A DNA stretch of 17,498 nt, taken from contig DASYKE010000150.1 of assembly GCA_035995725.1 (NCBI GenBank), positions 1 to 17,498 of the forward strand. The letters are read 5' to 3'. The position numbers were made by a program, and so were the translations under genes. This document shows positions 7,198 through 14,233 of this stretch, piece after piece. The DNA comes from JAQGLW01 sp035995725. GTDB lineage: Bacteria; Pseudomonadota; Gammaproteobacteria; Burkholderiales; Burkholderiaceae_D. Positions within the stretch are counted from its first letter, which is position 1; each line of letters opens with the position of its first letter. The notes beneath the pieces were generated by a model. The model was not told the DNA's origin. It did no database searches and saw only the letters and a program-made list of their open reading frames with translations.

Positions 7198-8202
7198 ATG
7201 AAACTGAATAGCGTCATAACTGTTATTTCCGCAGCGCTGTTAATGACCGGTAATGCGCTTGCGCAACAGCCGATTGTGATCAAGTTCAGCCACGTAGTGA
7301 CCAACGACACGCCGAAAGGCAAGGGCGCGGAACGGTTCAAGGAGCTGGCGGAAAAGGCGACCAAGGGACGCGTGAAGGTCGAAGTTTACCCGAACAGCAC
7401 GCTGTACAAAGACAAGGAAGAACTGGATGCGCTGCAACTCGGCTCGGTGCAGATGCTGGCGCCGTCGCTAGCTAAGTTCGGACCACTGGGCGTCAGAGAA
7501 TTCGAAGTGTTCGACCTGCCTTACATTTTCCCGAACAAGGAAGTGCTGAATCGCGTTACCGAAGGCCAGGTCGGCAAGGACCTGTTCCGCAAACTGGACA
7601 GCAAGGGTATTACCGGGCTTGCATACTGGGACAACGGCTTCAAGGTAATGACGGCGAACAAGCCGTTAAAAGTGCCGGCAGACTTCCGCGGCCAGAAAAT
7701 GCGCATTCAGTCATCCAAGGTGCTCGACTCGCAGTTTCGTACGCTGGGCGCAAACCCGCAGGTGATGGCATTTTCCGAGGTATACCAGGCGCTGCAGACC
7801 GGCGTGGTCGACGGCACCGAGAACACGCCGTCGAATATCTATACGCAAAAAATGCACGAAGTGCAGAAACACCTGACCGTATCCAACCATGGCTACATCG
7901 GCTATGCGGTCATCGTCAACAAGAAGTTCTGGGATGGCTTGCCGGCCGACATCCGCACCGCGCTGGAAGGCGCAATGAAAGAGGCGACCAAGTACTCGAA
8001 TGCCATCGCCCAGCAGGAAAACGATGACGCGCTGGAGGCGATCCGCAAAGCCGGCAAGACCACTGTGTATATTTTGAATGACAAGGAAAAAGCCGAATGG
8101 CGCAAGGCGCTCCAGCCGGTACACAAGGAAATGGAGAGCCGCATAGGCAAAGAGCTCATTACCGCAGTCAATAAGGAAGCGGCGGCGCTCGGTTACAATT
8201 GA
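7198..8202 (+). CDS. dctP: TRAP transporter periplasmic solute-binding protein, DctP family
   Basis: This 334-residue protein has a Sec signal peptide (MKLNSVITVISAALL...NALA, cleavage near residue 22) followed by a DctP fold opening with IVIKFSHVVTNDTPKGKGAERF. It shows the conserved arginine segment GQKMRIQ (Arg169, expected to bind the substrate carboxylate) and the VDGTENTPSNIY motif (204-215). It should bind a dicarboxylate in the periplasm. AAGGAG at 7187-7192 is a strong ribosome binding site 5 bases before the ATG. It lies 76 bp after the lyase gene, so itaconate or a related C5 dicarboxylate is the likely ligand. The P. aeruginosa itaconate locus continues with a full TRAP transporter (PA0884-0886, from memory), but here no DctQ or DctM gene follows. 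The membrane subunits must be elsewhere, shared or lost. Confidence 0.88.
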   Translation: MKLNSVITVISAALLMTGNALAQQPIVIKFSHVVTNDTPKGKGAERFKELAEKATKGRVKVEVYPNSTLYKDKEELDALQLGSVQMLAPSLAKFGPLGVREFEVFDLPYIFPNKEVLNRVTEGQVGKDLFRKLDSKGITGLAYWDNGFKVMTANKPLKVPADFRGQKMRIQSSKVLDSQFRTLGANPQVMAFSEVYQALQTGVVDGTENTPSNIYTQKMHEVQKHLTVSNHGYIGYAVIVNKKFWDGLPADIRTALEGAMKEATKYSNAIAQQENDDALEAIRKAGKTTVYILNDKEKAEWRKALQPVHKEMESRIGKELITAVNKEAAALGYN

Positions 8203-8600
8203 CGGGTCTCGCTGCGATCGCAGGAAGTGTGACCGAAGGGAATGCAACGCCAGCGCCACAGCCGGCCGCGAGAAATCGTGGCTCGCAGCCGTATCAGACA
8301 TGTCGAAACGCCCGCAAAATATTTTATCGGGAAGTGATCGCAGAACATCAATCAATTCCACCTATGCCGTCAACGCAACATGGTAAAAGCGTTGATTTCA
8401 TACGACAACGGCACTCTGTTTGAAGTTAATCAAACAGGTTCGGCCCGGCATAATATTAAATGGGCAGATCGGGGCAGACTTGACGCTCGAACAATCGCTT
8501 GTCAATCATTCAGCCGTGGAAGATGGTTTCCGTCAAAAATTGTGCGGATTAACGTTCGTCCAATTCATTCATTACATACCGGCTACGGCCTTATTCCCTT
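8203..8600. other. Gene-poor gap after dctP, holding repeat copy B
   Basis: About 400 bp between dctP and the PAP2 gene contain no reading frame with protein-like composition or a convincing ribosome binding site. The first 60 bp hold a perfect 12-bp palindrome and repeat copy B. The rest is more AT-rich (for example 8310-8460), which fits a promoter region for the PAP2 gene, but no good -35/-10 pair was found; TTGACG at 8480-8485 lacks a convincing -10 partner. Confidence 0.5.
8212..8259 (+). repeat. Short palindromic repeat, copy B
   Basis: A perfect palindrome CTGCGATCGCAG (8212-8223) leads into GGAAGTGTGACCGAAGGG and then the shared core AGGGAATGCAACGCCA (8237-8252), followed by G and CGCCA. 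The core matches copies A and C exactly. It lies just after the dctP stop codon, where the palindrome could also act as an RNA 3'-end structure. No T-run follows, so it is not a classical terminator. Confidence 0.65.
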
Positions 8601-9206
8601 ATGATTCCCTGGGTACGTATAACCAGCTTCGGCGACACCGTCGTCATGCTGCCCGCAGCGGTGGCAATCGCCGCCTGGCTGATCGCAGGCGGTGCATGTC
8701 GGATGGCAGTTTGGTGGTGCCTGTTGTTTACGTTCGGCCTTGTGCTCGTCGCCGCCACCAAAATTGCGTTTGTCGGATGGGGCATAAGTATCAGCGGACT
8801 GGACTTTACCGGTATCAGCGGCCATGCGATGCGCGCTACCGCCATCTTCCCGGTGATTTTCTATCTCGCTCTGCGAAAATCGCCGCCGCTTGCCAGAATA
8901 GCGGGCGTACTGCTTGGCGGGATGATAGGTCTGCTCATCGGCATGTCGCGCATCGTGTTAAACACCCACTCGGTTTCGGAGGTGGTTGCGGGATGCGTTT
9001 TAGGCAGCGTGATCACCCTCGGCTTTATCCGAATTTCGAATCGGTTGCCGAAGCCTTTCCTGAATCCCCGCATCATCGCGTTGAGTCTGCTTGCATTGCT
9101 TCCCACTTCATACGCGGAACCAGCCCCAACCAATCAATGGATAAACGCCGTCGCGCTTTATCTTTCCGGGCATGACACACCATATGTCCGGATCAGGGGA
9201 AATTGA
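8601..9206 (+). CDS. PAP2 superfamily membrane phosphatase
   Basis: This 201-residue protein is largely hydrophobic with about five membrane segments (roughly 15-32, 38-56, 80-91, 98-115, 124-142). It carries PAP2 phosphatase motif 2, SGHA (Ser73-Gly74-His75), and a motif 3 variant, SRIVLNTHSVSE (Ser116, Arg117, His123, Glu127), where the canonical aspartate is replaced by glutamate. Motif 1 (KXXXXXXRP) is degenerate: Lys54 is present but the RP pair is missing. It may dephosphorylate a lipid phosphate or undecaprenyl pyrophosphate at the membrane, but the altered motif 1 makes the substrate uncertain. The ATG at 8601 is the only start after an in-frame stop at 8550 and lacks a good Shine-Dalgarno. 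It stands alone and converges with the CAP-lipoprotein gene, with no evident link to the carboxylate genes. Confidence 0.75.
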   Translation: MIPWVRITSFGDTVVMLPAAVAIAAWLIAGGACRMAVWWCLLFTFGLVLVAATKIAFVGWGISISGLDFTGISGHAMRATAIFPVIFYLALRKSPPLARIAGVLLGGMIGLLIGMSRIVLNTHSVSEVVAGCVLGSVITLGFIRISNRLPKPFLNPRIIALSLLALLPTSYAEPAPTNQWINAVALYLSGHDTPYVRIRGN

Positions 9207-9300
9207 CCCGGCCAGATTGCGAAGACCATTCACCCCGACAATTTCATGCGCGCCGGCCCCGATCGGCGACACAGCAACGATGTCAGCGCTTATCTGGCGG

Positions 9301-9381
9301 TGCACTCCCTGCGGCGACCAGCGGGAGTGCAAAGCCGACCAACGGGAGTGTGACCAAAGGGAATGCAACGCCAACGCCAAG
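9301..9381 (+). repeat. Short palindromic repeat, composite copy C
   Basis: TGCACTCCC (9301-9309) and GGGAGTGCA (9323-9331) form a perfect 9-bp stem. A second GGGAGTG unit at 9344-9350 leads through TGACCAA into the shared core AGGGAATGCAACGCCA (9358-9373), then A and CGCCA. It lies in the 249-bp gap between the convergent PAP2 and CAP-lipoprotein genes and could end transcripts from either side. The rest of that gap (9207-9300 and 9382-9455) shows nothing recognisable. Confidence 0.65.
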
Positions 9382-9455
9382 GCTCGCCAGTCATGTGCTG
9401 CTGTGCCGCGTCAGGCAGCAGACACCATTTGCTGCTGTGGTTTTGCATGCCCGCG

Positions 9456-10409
9456 TCACTGGGTCGTGAAAGACCATGAACGATTGACCGCCGTGCCGTC
9501 TATCGTGCCGATGAACCGTGCGTCATAGGTAGTATTGGCTGCGAGTACATTAACCGGGATGATGGCGGCAACTGATGAACGGGTGTTTGTATCGGTCGTG
9601 TGCGACAGCAAGCGCACCGGCAACGGTGCGCCCCCGCGCGTTGTCAGCGTAAAACTTTGCACGTCGACGACAGCGGTAATATCGGCATGAATACTGACCG
9701 GATAACCGACTTCGTTGAGGTCGGGCACTGGGTCTGGCGTTTCCCTGTTGCTGAAAAATACAACAGGCACATGCTGCTGGTTCGCGAAAGGATAATTAAC
9801 GAAGCTGCCGGGTCCGACGCCTGGGCCGAGTCCATTGGCGGCAAAATCGACAGTGAAATAAGTATATCCGTTCGGTACGGAAGCGACACCGGCGCCTGCT
9901 TGCCTGAACACCGGCTCCAAAATCACGAAACGGTGATAGATCGCTGCAATCAAGTCATCGGCGGCATTGAAACCGGAAGTGTCGCCGGTAGCTGAAATCA
10001 CCTCGCCGTAAGCATAGCGGCTCTGATCGAACACATAGCCTGCGGCGCTCAGTCGATTTGCCAGTGTTGTCCCGGTAAAGCCGGGCTTGCCTGGCGTTTC
10101 GTCGTGCGTAATGACGTCGTTGAGTTTCTGGTAATCGGAATGGTTCTGTGTCGCCGTGTCGAGCATGCTGTTGCGCTCCACCGCGGCCAAGCCCATTTGC
10201 TGGCGACGATAATTGAACCAGTTGAGACCATCCGTTGCGGTATTGCCGGTTAATTGAGGGGCGTTGGGTTCCTGTGCAAGTGATACTTGCGCCGGCGCGG
10301 CAACCGCCGGTTGCGGTCCATTGCCTCCGCCACCGCCACAAGCGGTGAGCATCGCGGCTGCCAATAGTGGTGAAACAATACCGGAAACCAAACGATGCAA
10401 TCGTGCCAT
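9456..10409 (-). CDS. CAP-domain (SCP/PR-1-like) lipoprotein
   Basis: This 317-residue protein has a lipoprotein signal (LLAAAMLTAC, lipid-modified Cys24) followed by a glycine/proline/alanine-rich linker. A CAP domain spans about 58-190: LNWFNYRRQQMGL, then the tetrad His90 (TQNHSDY), Glu104 (THDETPG), Glu136 (AYGEVI) and His159 (AIYHRF). All four CAP cavity residues are kept, so a bacterial SCP-like function in the periplasm or at the outer membrane is plausible; the biochemical activity of such proteins is poorly known. The tail (about 220-317, ending TYDARFIGTIDGTAVNRSWSFTTQ) looks like a beta-sandwich Ig-like domain. The frame extends upstream to 10571, but the ATG at 10409 puts the signal peptide at the N-terminus and is preceded by an AGAGAAAAG-type site. 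The gene is monocistronic, with no functional link to its neighbours. Confidence 0.8.
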   Translation of the reverse strand: MARLHRLVSGIVSPLLAAAMLTACGGGGGNGPQPAVAAPAQVSLAQEPNAPQLTGNTATDGLNWFNYRRQQMGLAAVERNSMLDTATQNHSDYQKLNDVITHDETPGKPGFTGTTLANRLSAAGYVFDQSRYAYGEVISATGDTSGFNAADDLIAAIYHRFVILEPVFRQAGAGVASVPNGYTYFTVDFAANGLGPGVGPGSFVNYPFANQQHVPVVFFSNRETPDPVPDLNEVGYPVSIHADITAVVDVQSFTLTTRGGAPLPVRLLSHTTDTNTRSSVAAIIPVNVLAANTTYDARFIGTIDGTAVNRSWSFTTQ

Positions 10410-10976
10410 GGGATACTTTTCTCTAGTACAAAATAAACTGTGAATAATGCTGTGCATGTAACGGCAAGCGAAAATGCCGGTTGGACACTGCGTTTTATAT
10501 TCCGGTTCAAACGATTGACATACCGGAAAGAGAATATTTTGTTTGAAATCAACAACCATGTCAGTCAGCACACCTAGTGCGTCACTGCACTGCTTGGCGT
10601 AGTAACAGGCGCACTATGAACATTTTTTAGTAGATTGGTTTTTACGATATTGCGATACTGTCCGGCAGAGCTATTGCATCAATATCCGGCAAGAACGTTG
10701 TTTGTTGAATGCTTTCCGTTGGCGCCCGAAGTTCGGCTGGCCGGTAATGCCGGTACGACATCCATGGTTTTGCTTGAAATTTCTGCGTTGAAAGTTCAGC
10801 CGGGCAGAAAGCAACTCATTTCCCCATGAACCCGAAACGGGATTAAACTTCCGGGCAGAAGTTGAAAAAATTGAAAGGGAAATGCAAGTTTGTTCGGTTA
10901 GGATTACGCCCCGAGCGTATAAACCCGCGCGCTCGGTCATATCAAATTGTCGGGGTTTTTTACATAGGAGATATAT
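10410..10976. other. Long divergent intergenic region between the CAP-lipoprotein gene and tctC
   Basis: These 567 bp hold no convincing gene; a 64-codon plus-strand frame (10635-10829) lacks a ribosome binding site and protein-like composition. Notable elements: an inverted repeat TAGTGCG (10575-10581) / CGCACTA (10610-10616); a direct repeat CCGGGCAGAA at 10800-10809 and 10851-10860; two adjacent small dyads, CCCG/CGGG (10831-10841) and ACTTC/GAAGT (10847-10862); and a TATAAA hexamer (10918-10923) that could be the tctC -10 box without a clear -35. AGGAG at 10966-10970 is the tctC ribosome binding site. Confidence 0.5.
10800..10862. promoter_or_regulatory. Direct repeats and dyads upstream of tctC, candidate regulator sites
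   Basis: CCGGGCAGAA occurs at 10800-10809 and again at 10851-10860, 51 bp apart (about five helical turns). The second copy is inside the dyad ACTTC-CGGGCA-GAAGT (10847-10862). Same-face spacing upstream of a transporter operon is what a dimeric response regulator such as TctD could use. The motif was not found upstream of tctD or the second tctC gene, which weakens that link. Confidence 0.3.
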
Positions 10977-11954
10977 ATGAACATCAGTCAACGCGTGCCC
11001 CTCAGTCGCTGGTTGACCTCTACGGTCACTGCCTTGAGCCTGCTGGCAACCGGTCCCGTGCTCGCGCTCGACAGCATTAAAATGCTGGTCCCGGCAAATC
11101 CCGGCGGCGGCTGGGATCAAACCGGCCGTAGTTTGCAGCAAGCGTTGCAAACCAATAATATTGTCAAAAAAATCCAGGTTGACAACAAGGGCGGGGCGGG
11201 CGGTACCATCGGCCTTGCGCAGTTCATCAATTCGTCCAAAGGGGACCCCAACGCAGTGATGATCGGCGGCAGCGTGATGGTGGGCGGGATTTTGCTGAAT
11301 AAATCTCCGGTCAACCTATCACAAGTCACGCCGATTGCACGGCTGACCGGTGAGTATGATGTCGTGGTGGTTCCGGCCAATTCGCCGATCAAGACAATCA
11401 ACGATCTGATCGCCAAGTTCAAGGCCAACCCGGGCAGCGTGTCGTGGGGCGGCGGCTCGGCTGGCGGCACCGATCATATTATCGTGGGAATGATTGCCCA
11501 GGCCGTGGGAGTCGATCCGGGCAAGATCAATTACGTCCCCTTCGCCGGTGGCGGCGAAGCGCAGGCAGCAATCATGGGCGGCCATGTCACCGTCGGTCTT
11601 AGCGGCTGGAACGAGTTCGCCGGCCAGATCACGGCGGGCAAGATGCGTCCGCTCGGAATTACCTCTGAAAAACGCCTCCCCGGTATAGCCGTGCCGACGC
11701 TGAAGGAACAAGGCGTCGATGTCGTGCTGGCCAACTGGCGCGCGATATTCGCCGCTCCGGGCATTAACGACGCGCAGAAGAAAGAATTGATCGATGCGGT
11801 AGGCAAGGCTGCAAAAAGCGCGGCATGGCACGATACCCTCGCTAAAAATCAGTGGGCCGACCTGTACCTGCCGGGCGACGAGTTCAAGACTTTCCTCGCT
11901 GCCGAGCAAAAGCAAACCGAGAAAACCATGACCTCTCTCGGGCTGATCAAATAG
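10977..11954 (+). CDS. tctC: Tripartite tricarboxylate transporter substrate-binding protein TctC
   Basis: This 325-residue Bug/TctC-family periplasmic binding protein has a signal peptide ending near VLA (residue 30). The mature part starts with KMLVPANPGGGWDQTGRSL (35-53), the ligand-loop signature of TctC proteins. It then has GGAGGTIGL (72-80), a WGGGSAGGTDH stretch (157-167) and the YVPFAGGGEAQAAIMGGHV motif (186-204). It should capture a citrate-like or other carboxylate and hand it to TctA/TctB. AGGAG at 10966-10970, 6 bases before the ATG, gives strong initiation. It is first in the tctC-tctB-tctA unit; the 171-bp gap to tctB contains a stem-loop that may help keep the binding protein in excess. 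The ligand cannot be read from sequence. The C5-dicarboxylate operon is on the same strand, but two unrelated genes lie between. Confidence 0.87.
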   Translation: MNISQRVPLSRWLTSTVTALSLLATGPVLALDSIKMLVPANPGGGWDQTGRSLQQALQTNNIVKKIQVDNKGGAGGTIGLAQFINSSKGDPNAVMIGGSVMVGGILLNKSPVNLSQVTPIARLTGEYDVVVVPANSPIKTINDLIAKFKANPGSVSWGGGSAGGTDHIIVGMIAQAVGVDPGKINYVPFAGGGEAQAAIMGGHVTVGLSGWNEFAGQITAGKMRPLGITSEKRLPGIAVPTLKEQGVDVVLANWRAIFAAPGINDAQKKELIDAVGKAAKSAAWHDTLAKNQWADLYLPGDEFKTFLAAEQKQTEKTMTSLGLIK

Positions 11955-12019
11955 TAATCTCTCGACAGGCTTCGGACAGATAGCGAATAGCCTTAAAACC
12001 TGCAGAACATTCGCATGCG

Positions 12020-12044
12020 CCCGTCCTGCATTCGTCAGGATGGG
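12020..12044 (+). terminator. Intercistronic stem-loop between tctC and tctB
   Basis: TCCTG (12024-12028) pairs with CAGGA (12036-12040) around a 7-base loop, and CCC (12020-12022) with GGG (12042-12044) outside one mismatch. No T-run follows. It is more likely an mRNA-stabilising or attenuating structure that favours tctC expression over tctBA than a full terminator. Confidence 0.4.
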
Positions 12045-12125
12045 CCGCTGTCTGCTCTTTGATACCGGCATTCGCGTCCGTGCAGGCAACTCTGCAATCA
12101 GTCAAACATTTTTCTGCGGTTAAAA

Positions 12126-12611
12126 ATGACAACTCGTTCTGTAATCAACATTGGGGAGCTGCTGGTCTCCCTCGGTCTGGTCGCGCTGGGCATTTTTGTG
12201 CTGGCGGGGACGCAAAACATCGCCAGTGTCCAAGGCTATTCGCAAGTCGGCCCGCGCGCCTTTCCCTATCTAGTCGGCAGCGGCTTGCTCATTCTCGGCG
12301 GCATCCTGACCTGGCACGCGGTATCGGATGGCTGGCGCAACGTGCCGGCCGACCAGGAGCAACACCAGACGCCCGACTGGGCCGCCTTTGCCATCCTGAG
12401 CGCCGGCGTGATCCTGCATATGGTTTCCATCGGCTGGGCCGGCTTCATCCTGGCCTCGACCTTCCTCTTTACGCTGATCGCACGCAGCTTCGGCAGCCGC
12501 CGGCTGTGGCGTGATATCGCCGTCGGCGCATTGCTTTCTGCCGCCGCTTTTTTTCTCTTTACCCGCGCGCTCGGACTGACCCTGCCGCTCGGTTTGCTCG
12601 CGGGATTCTGA
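12126..12611 (+). CDS. tctB: Tripartite tricarboxylate transporter small membrane subunit TctB
   Basis: This 161-residue membrane protein has four to five hydrophobic segments (about 8-27, 43-62, 85-103, 105-122 and 130-155). An early GYSQVGPRAFPYLVGSGLLILG segment (37-58) is a hallmark of TctB proteins. It is the small inner-membrane subunit of the TctABC carboxylate symporter and probably supports TctA and docking of the binding protein. The start ATG at 12126 has only a weak purine-rich site upstream. The stop codon is one base before the tctA ATG, so the two are almost certainly translationally coupled. Confidence 0.85.
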   Translation: MTTRSVINIGELLVSLGLVALGIFVLAGTQNIASVQGYSQVGPRAFPYLVGSGLLILGGILTWHAVSDGWRNVPADQEQHQTPDWAAFAILSAGVILHMVSIGWAGFILASTFLFTLIARSFGSRRLWRDIAVGALLSAAAFFLFTRALGLTLPLGLLAGF

Positions 12612-12612
12612 C

Positions 12613-14106
12613 ATGGATACCTTCAACGCATTAATGTCGGGCTTTACGGTGGCATTGAGCCTGCAAAACCTGCTGCTGGGATTCATCGGCGTCACCCTCG
12701 GCACACTGGTGGGCGTGCTGCCGGGCGTCGGACCGGCTCTGACGGTGGCATTGCTGCTGCCAGCCACCGCCAGCCTGGATCCGACCGGGGCGCTCATCAT
12801 GTTTGCCGGCATTTACTATGGCGCCATGTACGGCGGCTCGACCACGTCGATTCTGCTCAATACGCCGGGCGAATCGGCCACCATCGTCACTGCGCTGGAA
12901 GGCAACATGATGGCCAAGGCCGGCCGTGCCGGCCCCGCGCTGGCCACCTCGGCCATCGGCTCGTTTGTCGCCGGTACCCTGTCGGTGGTGATGCTGACAG
13001 TGATTGCACCGATTGTGGTCGGTTTTGCACTCAAGTTCGGCCCGGCCGAATATTTTGCCGTGATGGTGCTGGCGTTTATCACCGTCTCGACCCTGCTCGG
13101 TTCGTCGATGGTGCGCGGCCTGGCCAGCCTGTTTTTCGGCCTGTGGATCGGCCTGATCGGCATTGACGGCCAGACCGGCCAGCCCCGTTTCACGATGGGT
13201 ATCGCCGAATTGTACGACGGCATCGATGTCGTGGTGGTGGCCGTGGGCCTGTTTGCGGTGGGCGAAACCCTGTATCTGGCCACTTATCTGAACCGCACCG
13301 TAGACAAGCTCGAGCAAGTCAAAGGCTCGATCTGGATGACCGCGTCCGACTGGGCGCGCTCGTGGAAGCCTTGGCTGCGGGGCACTCTTCTCGGTTTTCC
13401 GATTGGCGCGATGCCGGCCGGCGGCGCTGAAATTCCGACTTTCCTGTCGTATGCGATCGAGAAAAAGCTCAGCAAACATCCGGAAGAGTTCGGCCATGGC
13501 GCCATCGAAGGCGTAGCCGGGCCGGAAGCGGCCAACAATGCATCGAGCACCGGCACCTTGTCGATGCTGCTGACGCTGGGGTTGCCGACGTCGGCCACCG
13601 CGGCCATCGTGCTGGCGGCATTCCAGCAATACGGCTTGCAGCCGGGGCCGCTGCTGTTCGAGACCCAGCCGTCACTGGTATGGGGCCTGATTGCGAGCAT
13701 GTATATCGGCAATGTGCTGCTGCTGGTGCTGAATCTGCCGCTGATCGGTTTGTGGGTCAAGCTGCTGTCGATTCCGCGGCCGTTGCTGTATGGCGGCATT
13801 CTGATTTTCGCGACCCTGGGCGCTTATGGTTTGCGCAATTCCTGGTTCGATCTGTTGCTGCTGTATATCATCGGTCTGGTAGGATTTCTGATGCGCCGCT
13901 ATGACATTCCTGTTGCGCCTACCATCGTGGGCATGATTCTGGGGCCGGTGGCCGAACAGCAGTTGCGCCGCGCGCTGGCCATCAGCCAGGGCGATATAAG
14001 CATTTTCCTGACCAAACCGATTTCCGCTACCGTACTGGCTATTACCGCCGCGCTGCTGATCGGGCCGCCGGTCTGGAGGTTTTTTGCCAAACGGCGATCG
14101 AAGTGA
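12613..14106 (+). CDS. tctA: Tripartite tricarboxylate transporter large membrane subunit TctA
   Basis: This 497-residue protein with about a dozen membrane segments is the ion-coupled permease subunit of the TTT family. Signatures are GTLVGVLPGVGPALTVALLLP (30-50, near the N-terminus), YYGAMYGGSTTSILLNTPGE (68-87) and, in the second half, GFPIGAMPAGGAEIPTFLSY and EGVAGPEAANNASSTGTLSM. The repeated GxLPG/GAMPAGG pattern fits the two-fold pseudo-repeat of this family. Its length is normal and no key block is missing. It starts one base after tctB, ends the operon, and is followed by two hairpins (14109-14125 and 14161-14206), the second a good terminator. It should import a carboxylate delivered by TctC using the ion gradient. 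Confidence 0.9.
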   Translation: MDTFNALMSGFTVALSLQNLLLGFIGVTLGTLVGVLPGVGPALTVALLLPATASLDPTGALIMFAGIYYGAMYGGSTTSILLNTPGESATIVTALEGNMMAKAGRAGPALATSAIGSFVAGTLSVVMLTVIAPIVVGFALKFGPAEYFAVMVLAFITVSTLLGSSMVRGLASLFFGLWIGLIGIDGQTGQPRFTMGIAELYDGIDVVVVAVGLFAVGETLYLATYLNRTVDKLEQVKGSIWMTASDWARSWKPWLRGTLLGFPIGAMPAGGAEIPTFLSYAIEKKLSKHPEEFGHGAIEGVAGPEAANNASSTGTLSMLLTLGLPTSATAAIVLAAFQQYGLQPGPLLFETQPSLVWGLIASMYIGNVLLLVLNLPLIGLWVKLLSIPRPLLYGGILIFATLGAYGLRNSWFDLLLLYIIGLVGFLMRRYDIPVAPTIVGMILGPVAEQQLRRALAISQGDISIFLTKPISATVLAITAALLIGPPVWRFFAKRRSK

Positions 14107-14108
14107 GT

Positions 14109-14132
14109 GCAGAGCCGCACTCTGCCCGGGCA
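14109..14132 (+). repeat. Small palindromes directly after tctA
   Basis: GCAGAG (14109-14114) and CTCTGC (14120-14125) form a 6-bp stem around CCGCA, overlapping the perfect palindrome TGCCCGGGCA (14123-14132). The GAGTGCAGAGC wording recalls parts of the repeat beside copy A (GGGAGTGCAGGGC), but the conserved core is missing, so it may be a fragment. Confidence 0.35.
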
Positions 14133-14160
14133 CCGTACCGATAGCGAACGCTTGACTTGA

Positions 14161-14210
14161 TTGATCGATGGCGGTTCCGGACTGCGTCCATGACCGCTAT
14201 CATCAATTTT
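14161..14210 (+). terminator. Rho-independent terminator after tctA
   Basis: TTGAT (14161-14165) and GATGGCGGT (14167-14175) pair with ACCGCTATC (14193-14201) and ATCAA (14202-14206), with one bulged C and one G-U pair. A nested GGAC-TGC-GTCC hairpin (14179-14189) sits inside the loop. TTTTATC follows immediately, giving the U-tract for the plus strand. It lies between the convergent tctA and tctE genes; in the tctE direction there is no T-run, so termination there would be weaker. Confidence 0.7.
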
Positions 14211-14233
14211 ATCAATAGCCGATCGTCAAACAG

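Noticed and set aside
7711..8361. 216-codon minus-strand frame over the dctP 3' end
   Set aside because: It is an antisense shadow; its ALHSLRSH-like wording comes from reading the repeat on the minus strand, as does the frame at 9108-9380.
8420..9175. 251-codon plus-strand frame overlapping the PAP2 gene
   Set aside because: It lacks hydrophobic or domain signals, whereas the 8601 frame carries PAP2 motifs.
10514..10536. TTGACA on the plus strand as a -35 box
   Set aside because: The expected -10 position reads TTTGTT, and it is more than 400 bp from tctC.
10410..10571. N-terminal extension of the CAP lipoprotein
   Set aside because: It would bury the lipoprotein signal peptide 54 residues into the protein; ATG 10409 is the sensible start.
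10635..10829. 64-codon plus-strand frame in the CAP-lipoprotein/tctC gap
   Set aside because: It has no ribosome site, recognisable motif or signal peptide.
12631..13629. 332-codon minus-strand frame rich in Gln, His and Arg
   Set aside because: It is antisense to tctA, and its biased composition is typical of shadow frames in GC-rich DNA.
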